Below are positions 8,323 to 14,596 of a stretch of DNA of 64,000 bases, one piece after another. The stretch spans positions 186,001 through 250,000 of the forward strand of contig JACRBL010000051.1 in NCBI GenBank assembly GCA_016234485.1. The letters run 5' to 3'. The DNA comes from Chloroflexota bacterium (lineage in GTDB: Bacteria; Chloroflexota; Anaerolineae; Anaerolineales; Villigracilaceae). Made by a program: the position numbers and the translations under genes. How positions within the stretch are numbered: position 1 is the first letter of the stretch; each line of letters opens with the position of its first letter. The notes under the pieces were generated by a model. That model worked only from the letters and a program-made list of their open reading frames with translations, had not been told where the DNA came from and searched no databases.

Positions 8323-9864
8323 ATGAATGATCCCACCGATTCCACGCAACCTGGGCTCTCGCCGCAGGAACATCATCAACCATCGTCGCCGAATAAGAAA
8401 AGGGAGTTTTTGCTTCCGTTAAACGCCATGCCCGTTGGTTGCATGGTTTTGGGGAGGGAGTATCGGATCGAATACTGGAATTTGGCCGCCGAACAAGCCC
8501 TGGGGTATTCGCTGGAAGAAGCGACGGGAAAACATCCCTCTGAATTGATTTTCCTCAATGAAAGCGGACGTCTGTTTAATGAAGCCCTGGAGAAGATGGG
8601 ACAAGGCCAGGTTCTGACGCAGATGCTGGAAAGTACGGCCAGGGATGGAACGCGAAAGCTGATCAAATGGCATTTTGCCCGCTGGAATGACGGAACAACC
8701 ACTACCGTGGCCGTGATGGAAAACGAGTCGCATCGCCATGCGGACATAATAAATCAACGACAACGAGAGCGTCTGAACTCGCTTCGCATCATTGATACCG
8801 CTATTACTGGCAGTATGGATTTCCAAACCACGCTCAACGTCATCCTTCAACAAATGATGGCGCAGTTGCAAATGGACGCGGCGGTCATACTCGTTCGCGA
8901 GCCTTTCATGAGTTCCTTGCGGTACGCGTCTGGGCGAGGGTTGCGAACGAACGCCCTGCAATATACCAACCTTCGTATTGGCGAAGGGCTGGCAGGCAAG
9001 GCCGCCTTGAGTAAAAAGGCCTTTGAAGCGCCCGACCTGCAACCGTACCTGCAATATAGTTTCGAGCGTTCACCCCTGTTTGCCCGCGAAGGTTTCCAAA
9101 GTTATTACTGTGTGCCGCTAATCGCCAGGGGCGAAGTTACGGGCGTGATGGAAAGTTTCCATCGCACGCGCTTTGAAGCCGACGCGGAATGGCTGGAGTA
9201 TTTCGAGACGCTTGGCGGGCAGGCCGCCATCGCTATCGAAAACACCATGCTTTTTAAAGGCCTGCAACAGTCCAATCTCGATTTAACGATGGCGTACGAT
9301 TCCACATTGGAGGGATGGTCGAAGGCGCTGGATATGCGCGACAAAGATACGGAGGGACACACCCTCCGGGTAACGGAAATGACCGAACGGTTGGCGCGCG
9401 AATTTCAAATCAAGGAGGCGGAGTTGGTTCACATGCGCCGCGGGGCGATGTTGCACGATATTGGCAAAATGGGAATCCCTGATTCGATCCTGCTGAAGGA
9501 AGGCCCGCTTTCCAATGAAGAGTGGAAGATCATGAAACGTCACCCGGAGATGGCGATTGATATGCTCTCTTCCATCGCTTATCTTCGCCTCGCGCTCGAC
9601 ATCCCCTATTCTCATCACGAAAAATGGGACGGGACTGGCTATCCGCGCGGCTTGAAAGGCGACCAGATTCCCATTGCCGCGCGCATCTTTGCCGTGGCGG
9701 ATGTCTTTGACGCGCTCACGTCTGACCGTCCCTATCGCCGCGCATGGTCAATCGAAGATGCGCTAAGTCACATTCAATCGGAGACGGGGAGACACTTCGA
9801 CCCGGCAGTGGTGAATGCTTTCATGCGCGTGATCGGCAGGCTGGCTAAATTGGGTTGGGAATAA
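8323..9864 (+). CDS. PAS-GAF-HD-GYP cyclic di-GMP phosphodiesterase
   Basis: 513 residues. A PAS domain (about 25-115, LPLNAMPVGCMVLGREYRIEYWN) is followed by a GAF domain (about 150-310) and an HD-GYP domain (about 325-505). The catalytic signatures are intact: LHDIGKMGIPD (His378-Asp379) and GTGYPRG (Gly439-Tyr440-Pro441), then FAVADVFDALTSDRPYR. HD-GYP enzymes hydrolyse c-di-GMP to pGpG or GMP. No membrane segment is present, so it should be cytosolic. A second HD-GYP protein, a GGDEF cyclase and a candidate c-di-GMP riboswitch lie in the same window. Confidence 0.88.
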   Translation: MNDPTDSTQPGLSPQEHHQPSSPNKKREFLLPLNAMPVGCMVLGREYRIEYWNLAAEQALGYSLEEATGKHPSELIFLNESGRLFNEALEKMGQGQVLTQMLESTARDGTRKLIKWHFARWNDGTTTTVAVMENESHRHADIINQRQRERLNSLRIIDTAITGSMDFQTTLNVILQQMMAQLQMDAAVILVREPFMSSLRYASGRGLRTNALQYTNLRIGEGLAGKAALSKKAFEAPDLQPYLQYSFERSPLFAREGFQSYYCVPLIARGEVTGVMESFHRTRFEADAEWLEYFETLGGQAAIAIENTMLFKGLQQSNLDLTMAYDSTLEGWSKALDMRDKDTEGHTLRVTEMTERLAREFQIKEAELVHMRRGAMLHDIGKMGIPDSILLKEGPLSNEEWKIMKRHPEMAIDMLSSIAYLRLALDIPYSHHEKWDGTGYPRGLKGDQIPIAARIFAVADVFDALTSDRPYRRAWSIEDALSHIQSETGRHFDPAVVNAFMRVIGRLAKLGWE

Positions 9865-9882
9865 TAAAACGAAAAAAGATTC

Positions 9883-9908
9883 GAATGTCATCCCCTAAAT
9901 GGGGACTA
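9883..9908. repeat. element shared with the region beside tRNA-Ser(GCU)
   Basis: TCGAATGTCATCCCCTAAATGGGGAC is almost identical to 25574-25599 (TCGAATATCATCCCCTGAATGGGGAC). Both copies lie just beyond a tRNA gene and its terminator, in the same orientation relative to the tRNA. Confidence 0.7.
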
Positions 9909-9914
9909 TCAAAC

Positions 9915-9940
9915 AAAAAACCCTCCATAAGGAGGATTTT
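9915..9940 (-). terminator. terminator of tRNA-Lys
   Basis: Read on the minus strand, CCTCC-TTAT-GGAGG is followed by GTTTTTT. Confidence 0.75.
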
Positions 9941-9944
9941 TCTA

Positions 9945-10016
9945 TGAGCGCGGAGAGATTCGAACTCTCAACCAATGGCTTAAAAGGCCACTGCTCTGCC
10001 ATTGAGCTACGCGCCC
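9945..10016 (-). tRNA. tRNA-Lys (anticodon UUU)
   Basis: 72 nt cloverleaf: acceptor GGGCGCG/CGCGCTC (one G-U pair), anticodon loop CTTTTAA, T-arm GAGAG-TTCGAAT-CTCTC, discriminator A. CCA is not encoded. Confidence 0.96.
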
Positions 10017-10107
10017 GCGATAAAGCGGACTGCATTCTATCATGTGAAATTAAGGGCGTCAACGTAATAGAACGCGGGTTGTTGTCGTCCATGCCTGTGG
10101 AGGCAAA

Positions 10108-10431
10108 ATGACCGAACTAAACTATGTTACGCAAGACACCTTTCAAACCGAGGTGATCAATTCCACCGAACCCGTGCTAGTAGACGTGACCGCGGTGTGG
10201 TGCGGGCCGTGCAAAATGCTCGACCCTATCGTCAAGCAGGTGGCGACAGATTGGCAGGGCAAGGTGAAAGTCGTCAAACTGGACGCGGATGCCAATCCCG
10301 GCTTGTTGATGGAATATGGCATCCTCGGCATCCCGACGCTGATGTTCTTCAAAGGCGGGAAGTTGCAGGAACGACTGACTGGCTTCCTACCCAAAGACAA
10401 ACTGGTGGCAAAACTTTCGCCGCATCTGTAA
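10108..10431 (+). CDS. trxA: thioredoxin
   Basis: 107 residues, the standard thioredoxin size. The active site TAVWCGPCKMLDPI carries the WCGPC motif, and the cis-proline segment GIPTLMFFKGG is present. It reduces protein disulfides in the cytosol, with electrons from thioredoxin reductase (not in this window). GGAGG lies 5-6 nt before the ATG. It ends in a hairpin shared with the convergent surE gene. Confidence 0.95.
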   Translation: MTELNYVTQDTFQTEVINSTEPVLVDVTAVWCGPCKMLDPIVKQVATDWQGKVKVVKLDADANPGLLMEYGILGIPTLMFFKGGKLQERLTGFLPKDKLVAKLSPHL

Positions 10432-10432
10432 T

Positions 10433-10464
10433 AAAAAAAACAGGCCTCACGGCCTGTTTTTTTT
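10433..10464. terminator. bidirectional terminator between trxA and surE
   Basis: Eight A's, the stem CAGGCC-TCAC-GGCCTG, then eight T's, so it works on both strands. Confidence 0.9.
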
Positions 10465-11266
10465 ATTCGCGCATGAATTTTTCGAGCGCGGGGAGTTCCA
10501 GGCGCGAAGTCAAATCGAGGCTGAGCGGCGTGACGGCCACGCGGCGCTTCTGACGCATCACGAACGCGTCGGTGTCTTCGGGTTCGCCATCGAGTCGCAT
10601 CGCCTCGCGGTAGTCCACGGTGGCGGCCACGTCCCAGGAGGAGCGGTTCGGCTTCAGCGCTTCGTAGTAGCGTTGACGCGTGAGGCGGGCGATCTCCCAC
10701 GGCGTTTCTGTCGTCGCGTTGGAGGGGATTTCGAGTTTCAGCAATTGAACGTCGAGGGGAAATTCTTTTTCCAGCAACATGCGCGCGAACCGGGCGGTGA
10801 AATGCGCGGCCACAGAAAAATCAACCTCGCGCGAATAAGAGAGATGATATTCGCGGTCGGTCTGCAACGATGCGGCCAGGGCGCGATACCCCAGCGCGGC
10901 GGCTTCCATGGCCGCGCCCACCGTCCCTGAGACAGTGACGCCCGTGCCGATATTCTCGCCGTAGTTGATTCCCGACACCACCAGGTCGGGCGGTTCGGGC
11001 ATGATCTCGAGGATGGCGTGCAACACTGCCTGCGCGGGACTACCCCCCACCGCATAGACTGTCCACGCCTGCCCGTGGACGACCAGCGTCTCGGGTTGGA
11101 TGATCCCGTCCGAAGTCCCGGGCAGGCTGCGCCCCATGCCCGAGGACTGTTCGCGGGGCGCGGCCACCGTCACATATCCCAACGCGGACAGGGCTTCGGC
11201 CGCGGCCCACAAGCCCGGCGATTGGATGCCATCGTCATTAGTGAGTAGAATTTGGGTTTTTTTCAT
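10463..11266 (-). CDS. surE: 5'/3'-nucleotidase SurE
   Basis: 267 residues. The N-terminal LLTNDDGIQSPGL contains the Asp-Asp metal ligands. It is followed by VAAPREQSSGMGRS and LVVSGINYGENIGTGVTVSGTVGAAMEAA, all diagnostic of SurE. The enzyme removes phosphate from nucleoside monophosphates in the cytosol and is linked to stress survival. The C-terminal part (YREAMRLDGEPEDTDAF) is the family's dimer swap region. Transcription is separate from the tRNA-Arg upstream, which has its own terminator. Confidence 0.93.
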   Translation of the reverse strand: MKKTQILLTNDDGIQSPGLWAAAEALSALGYVTVAAPREQSSGMGRSLPGTSDGIIQPETLVVHGQAWTVYAVGGSPAQAVLHAILEIMPEPPDLVVSGINYGENIGTGVTVSGTVGAAMEAAALGYRALAASLQTDREYHLSYSREVDFSVAAHFTARFARMLLEKEFPLDVQLLKLEIPSNATTETPWEIARLTRQRYYEALKPNRSSWDVAATVDYREAMRLDGEPEDTDAFVMRQKRRVAVTPLSLDLTSRLELPALEKFMRE

Positions 11267-11270
11267 AGGA

Positions 11271-11297
11271 ATTAAAAAGGAGCGGAACTCCGCTCCT
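11271..11297 (-). terminator. terminator of tRNA-Arg
   Basis: On the minus strand, GGAGCGG-AGTT-CCGCTCC is followed by TTTTTAATT. Confidence 0.75.
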
Positions 11298-11308
11298 CAT
11301 CATGATGG

Positions 11309-11382
11309 CGCCTCTGGCGCGACTCGAACACGCGACCTTTTGGTCCGCAACCAAACGCTCTAATCCACTGAGCTACAGAGGC
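11309..11382 (-). tRNA. tRNA-Arg (anticodon GCG)
   Basis: 74 nt cloverleaf: acceptor GCCTCTG/CAGAGGC, anticodon stem TTTGG/CCAAA around loop TTGCGGA, so the anticodon is GCG reading CGC/CGU. T-arm GCGTG-TTCGAGT-CGCGC, discriminator G, no CCA encoded. C35, G36 and G73 fit arginine identity. Most bacteria read these codons with an ACG anticodon edited to inosine. Confidence 0.88.
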
Positions 11383-11478
11383 AAAGGCGAGCGACATTCT
11401 AACGCACAATGGGAGTCGGGTCAAGCAATCTGCGCGGCAGTTTTTGGTCAATGACGCGTGGGGGGGGATGGAGATTTG

Positions 11479-11691
11479 TTACGCCTGGCTCCCTTTGGCG
11501 GGCAACGCGGCCAACATCTTCCGTGTGGCCGCGGCCACTTCGGCGATGGCGGCGTCGAACGCGGCCTGGTTGACTTTGGACGGTTTGCGAAATCCGCTGA
11601 CTTTTCTCACGTATTGCAACGCGGCTTCGTACATTTCTTCTTCCGTCGCGGGGCGGTCAGGCAGACGCAGGGGTTTAATGCTTCGGCACAT
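11479..11691 (-). CDS. DUF2277 family protein
   Basis: 70 residues beginning MCRSIKPLRLPDRPATEEEM and containing LQYVRKVSGFRKPS, the hallmark of DUF2277. The family is short, cytosolic and of unknown function. The start is fixed by AAGGAGTCGCC directly before the ATG. It lies 9 nt downstream of holB on the same strand, so the two are probably cotranscribed. Confidence 0.85.
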   Translation of the reverse strand: MCRSIKPLRLPDRPATEEEMYEAALQYVRKVSGFRKPSKVNQAAFDAAIAEVAAATRKMLAALPAKGSQA

Positions 11692-11700
11692 GGCGACTCC

Positions 11701-12723
11701 TTAATGATTCCAACCGAGCAACAAGATTTCCGTCAGCAAACGCGCATTGACGTTGCGCTCCATTTGACGCAGGGCGCGCTCGACCTCATTCACGCGTTGA
11801 CGCGCCGCGGAAAGATTTAGCCGCGCCGCAAGCGAGGCGATCTCCTCGGCGCGATCCACGTTCGCGAATGGGGAATCCGCCTTCGACGCGCATAGGAACA
11901 CGTCACGCCAGAACGATTGCCAGACGATGAAGGTCTGTCGCATCGTGTCCTTCTCTTTGGCGAGTTTCTCAGCGTAGGTGAACTTGTCCACGCGCGAGGA
12001 GGCGAGGAGTTTTTGCAGATCGTCCAGTTTTTGCTGGCGAAACTCCAGCAGAGATTTGTCCTCGGCCAGACGAAACGCGTAGCCGGGACGTCCACCGCTG
12101 ATATGCGCGAGCAATTCCGCCCGGCTGGTCTCTACTCCCCTGCTCTCTAATTCTCTCTGCACTTGCTCAACGGGAAGCGGACGCAGGCGCAAAACCTCGC
12201 AGCGCGAGACGATGGTGGGCAAAAGCGATTCAGGGTTGTCGGCGGTGAGCAATACAATCACGTGAGCGGGCGGCTCTTCGAGCGTTTTTAGAAAGGCGTT
12301 GGAGGCTTCGGAGTTCGCCTGATTAAAGCGTTCACAAACCACCACGCGATATTTTGCCTCGTAGGGTTTCAGGTTTAATATGCGCTGTAAATCGCGAATT
12401 TGTGAAATGCGAATTTCCCCATATTGCGCTGGGATCAACGCGTTGCGGTCGTCGGGGTCTTTGATGGTCGGTTCAACAATGCTTAAGTCAGGATGCCTTC
12501 GCTCTCCGAACTGTTTGCAGGCGCGGCACGCGCCGCAGAACTCGCCCGGCGCGGGCGGATTGGAGCAGTTGAGGGCGCGCGCAAACGCCAAAGCGAGGGA
12601 GCGGCGTCCCAGTCCGCCGGCCCCCGCGAAAAGGTAGGCGTGACGCGTCTCGCCCGTGGCGATGTGGCGGCGGAGCATGTCCACTGCCCAGGTGTGTCCG
12701 AGGAGGTTCCAGTTGTTAGTCAT
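11701..12723 (-). CDS. holB: DNA polymerase III subunit delta'
   Basis: 340 residues. The clamp-loader AAA+ fold is visible: HAYLFAGAGGLGRRSLALAFARALN (modified P-loop), a zinc cluster CSNPPAPGEFCGACRACKQFG, SQIRDLQRILNLKPYEAKYRVVV, NAFLKTLEEPPAHVI and the sensor region LPTIVSRCEVLRL. The C-terminal collar domain follows. Delta-prime is the non-catalytic clamp-loader subunit: GRRS lacks the GKT lysine, and SRC replaces the arginine finger trio, as expected. A TAAAAT box lies 15-20 nt upstream. Confidence 0.88.
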   Translation of the reverse strand: MTNNWNLLGHTWAVDMLRRHIATGETRHAYLFAGAGGLGRRSLALAFARALNCSNPPAPGEFCGACRACKQFGERRHPDLSIVEPTIKDPDDRNALIPAQYGEIRISQIRDLQRILNLKPYEAKYRVVVCERFNQANSEASNAFLKTLEEPPAHVIVLLTADNPESLLPTIVSRCEVLRLRPLPVEQVQRELESRGVETSRAELLAHISGGRPGYAFRLAEDKSLLEFRQQKLDDLQKLLASSRVDKFTYAEKLAKEKDTMRQTFIVWQSFWRDVFLCASKADSPFANVDRAEEIASLAARLNLSAARQRVNEVERALRQMERNVNARLLTEILLLGWNH

Positions 12724-12768
12724 CGGTTTTCACGGTGATTTTATCGTCAACTTTATATTTGCACATGG

Positions 12769-13125
12769 TCAAGAGACATCTGCCACCAAATGGAAATGCA
12801 ACTGCGGAAACTCCTGGAATTCCCCGCCATTGACGATGAGCCGATAGGCGGGGAGTTTGTGTTCGTCCACCAGGCTTTGGACGGTGGAATATAGATCGGA
12901 TAGGAACGCCGCGTCGGACGCGTTGAGGTGCATCAGCGACGCGACGTCTTTCTTCGGGACGATGATGACGTGGAAGGGATACGCTGGCTTCGGGTGATAA
13001 AACGCCATCAGCGTATCCGTCTCGCGCAGGCGCTTAACAGGAATCGCAAAACTCATGTGGGCAAACATCCATCTCACCAGCCGCGCAATCCACCGATTAC
13101 GCAAAACGAAATACGCAATTCGCAC
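12769..13125 (-). CDS. HIT-family protein with a variant histidine triad
   Basis: 118 residues. The HIT fold is recognisable from DTLMAFYHPKPAYPFHVIIVPKK and the C-terminal YRLIVNGGEFQEFPQLHFHLV. The canonical H-x-H-x-H-xx triad reads Q-L-H-F-H-L-V, so the first histidine is glutamine while the presumed nucleophile position is kept. HIT proteins hydrolyse or transfer nucleotides through an alpha-phosphate. Several Met codons near the N-terminus (24 residues in) make the start uncertain. Confidence 0.7.
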   Translation of the reverse strand: MRIAYFVLRNRWIARLVRWMFAHMSFAIPVKRLRETDTLMAFYHPKPAYPFHVIIVPKKDVASLMHLNASDAAFLSDLYSTVQSLVDEHKLPAYRLIVNGGEFQEFPQLHFHLVADVS

Positions 13126-13152
13126 TGCTCTCTACTCTCTGTTCTCCCTTCC

Positions 13153-13725
13153 CTATTCTCTAAACTCCATTGTCCCGTCATCCATCTTCGTGATGCACGC
13201 CAGCGACTCGATGGGCACACCCAGCGGTTCTAGCGCGGCGCGGCCGCCTTCAAAGAGTTTTTCGATCAGCGCGCCGATGCCAACAATGCTCGAGCCAGAG
13301 GCCTCCGCGAGACGGACAAGGCCGAGGATGGTGGAGCCTGAGGCGAGGAAGTCGTCAATGATGAGGATCTTTTCGCCGTTTGCCATGTATTCGGGCGAGA
13401 CGATCAACTCCACCATGCGGCCTTTGGTGTGTGAGGGCGCGAGGGTCAGATAGACCTGATCGGGCATGGTGATCGGTTTGTGCTTGCGCGCGTAGACCAC
13501 GGGCAGGCCGAGATGAATCGCGGTCGTCAGCGCGGGGGCGATGCCGCTGATCTCCGCCGTCAAAATTTTGGTGGCGCCCACGTTTGCAAAGCGCCGCGCA
13601 AATTCCCTGCCGCAGGCGTCCATCAGGAGGGGATCCACCTGATGATTGACAAAACTATCCACTTTGAGAATCCCATCGCCGAGATTCTGCCCGTCCTTCA
13701 AAATACGGTCTTTGAGTTCCTTCAT
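13153..13725 (-). CDS. xpt: xanthine phosphoribosyltransferase
   Basis: 190 residues from the ATG at 13725, which has a strong ribosome site (GAGGAGGAAGG). An open frame continues upstream but runs through palindromic repeats and is not coding. The start MKELKDRILKDGQNLGDGIL matches Xpt, as does VDPLLMDACGREFARRF. The PRPP-binding loop is ILIIDDFLASGST. The enzyme salvages xanthine to XMP. I looked for a purine riboswitch upstream and saw only repeats. Confidence 0.9.
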   Translation of the reverse strand: MKELKDRILKDGQNLGDGILKVDSFVNHQVDPLLMDACGREFARRFANVGATKILTAEISGIAPALTTAIHLGLPVVYARKHKPITMPDQVYLTLAPSHTKGRMVELIVSPEYMANGEKILIIDDFLASGSTILGLVRLAEASGSSIVGIGALIEKLFEGGRAALEPLGVPIESLACITKMDDGTMEFRE

Positions 13726-13771
13726 GCCTTCCTCCTCGTCCAGACAATTTTTTTCATTGTACCGCCGAGTA

Positions 13772-13856
13772 GGTCGGATTGGCAATCCGACCCTATTCAA
13801 AAAAACTCCCTCCCCCATTTTCAAAAAACGAAAATGGGGGAGGTCGGGGAGGGGGT
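13772..13856. repeat. two palindromic repeats between xpt and maf
   Basis: GGTCGGATT-GGC-AATCCGACC (13772-13792), then a larger nested element (about 13806-13856). The latter has a core stem CCCCCATTTTC / GAAAATGGGGG and outer arms CTCCC / GGGAG. The core belongs to the C-rich palindrome family also seen at 14533, 44190, 52044 and 53271. Confidence 0.75.
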
Positions 13857-13862
13857 TGCGTG

Positions 13863-13871
13863 TGTTAGAAT
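13863..13871 (+). promoter_or_regulatory. extended -10 promoter of maf, leaderless
   Basis: TGTTAGAAT lies 8 nt before the ATG at 13880, with no Shine-Dalgarno sequence. Confidence 0.55.
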
Positions 13872-13879
13872 TTCCACTC

Positions 13880-14584
13880 ATGAACGAACGCCCTCTGCTC
13901 GTATTAGCCTCCAACTCGCCGCGTCGCAAGGACTTGATCGCGCTGGCGGGATTGCCGTTCGAGATCATCGTCTCGAACGTGGACGAGACGCCGCGCGCGA
14001 ACGAATCGCCGCGCAATTACGTTGTACGTTTGGCAGAGGAGAAGGCGCGGGCCTCGTCCTTGTTTGCGGACGCGTCGCAGGTCGTGCTCGCGGCGGATAC
14101 AACCGTCGTGGACGCGAACGCGCTTTTAGGCAAACCCGCCGACCCGTCGGAGGCGAAGCGGATGTTGCGTCAGTTGCGCGGGCGCGTGCATCAAGTCTAC
14201 ACGGGCATTGCGGCGCTACGCGTCTCCGATGGTCATCTCGTCCGCGATGTGTGCGTCACCGATGTGCCGATGCGTGATTATTCGGACGCGGAAATTGACA
14301 ATTACGTTGCCACGGGCGATCCGCTCGACAAGGCGGGCGCGTATGCCATTCAACACGCGCAGTTCCAACCCGTGGCTTCGATGGCGGGTTGTTTTGCCAG
14401 CGTGATGGGACTGCCGCTCTGCCACGTGACGAGACTGCTTTTGCAAATGGATGTCTTGCCCAGCGCCGAAGCGTCTGCCGCCTGTCAATCGTTTTTGAAA
14501 TATGAGTGTCCTGTTTTTAAGGAAATTCTCGCTCCCCAAGTTTCTCCCCATTTTTTTCAAAATGGGGGGACGGAAGGGGGGTAG
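13880..14584 (+). CDS. maf: Maf-like nucleoside triphosphate pyrophosphatase
   Basis: 234 residues from ATG 13880. An in-frame upstream extension runs through repeats and is rejected. The Maf signature is complete: LVLASNSPRRKDLIALAG, then VLAADTTVVDANALLGKPADPSEA, then GRVHQVYTGIA and DKAGAYAIQ. Maf enzymes cleave non-canonical or modified NTPs to NMP, sanitising nucleotide pools. The usual protein is about 190-200 residues. The last roughly 35 residues (after LPLCHVTRLLLQMDVLP) are extra and end inside a palindromic repeat (SPHFFQNGGTEGG), so the C-terminal tail is repeat-derived. Confidence 0.88.
   Translation: MNERPLLVLASNSPRRKDLIALAGLPFEIIVSNVDETPRANESPRNYVVRLAEEKARASSLFADASQVVLAADTTVVDANALLGKPADPSEAKRMLRQLRGRVHQVYTGIAALRVSDGHLVRDVCVTDVPMRDYSDAEIDNYVATGDPLDKAGAYAIQHAQFQPVASMAGCFASVMGLPLCHVTRLLLQMDVLPSAEASAACQSFLKYECPVFKEILAPQVSPHFFQNGGTEGG
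14533..14582. repeat. C/G-rich palindromic repeat forming the tail of maf
   Basis: CTCCCCATTTT...CAAAATGGGGGG is an imperfect inverted repeat of the same family as 13806-13856. The maf frame reads through it. Confidence 0.65.
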
Positions 14585-14596
14585 AAAAGGTTCTGA

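Noticed and set aside
13726..13879. Possible purine riboswitch upstream of xpt
   Set aside because: The region contains two palindromic repeats and a -10 box for maf. The three-way junction and conserved loops of purine aptamers are not there.
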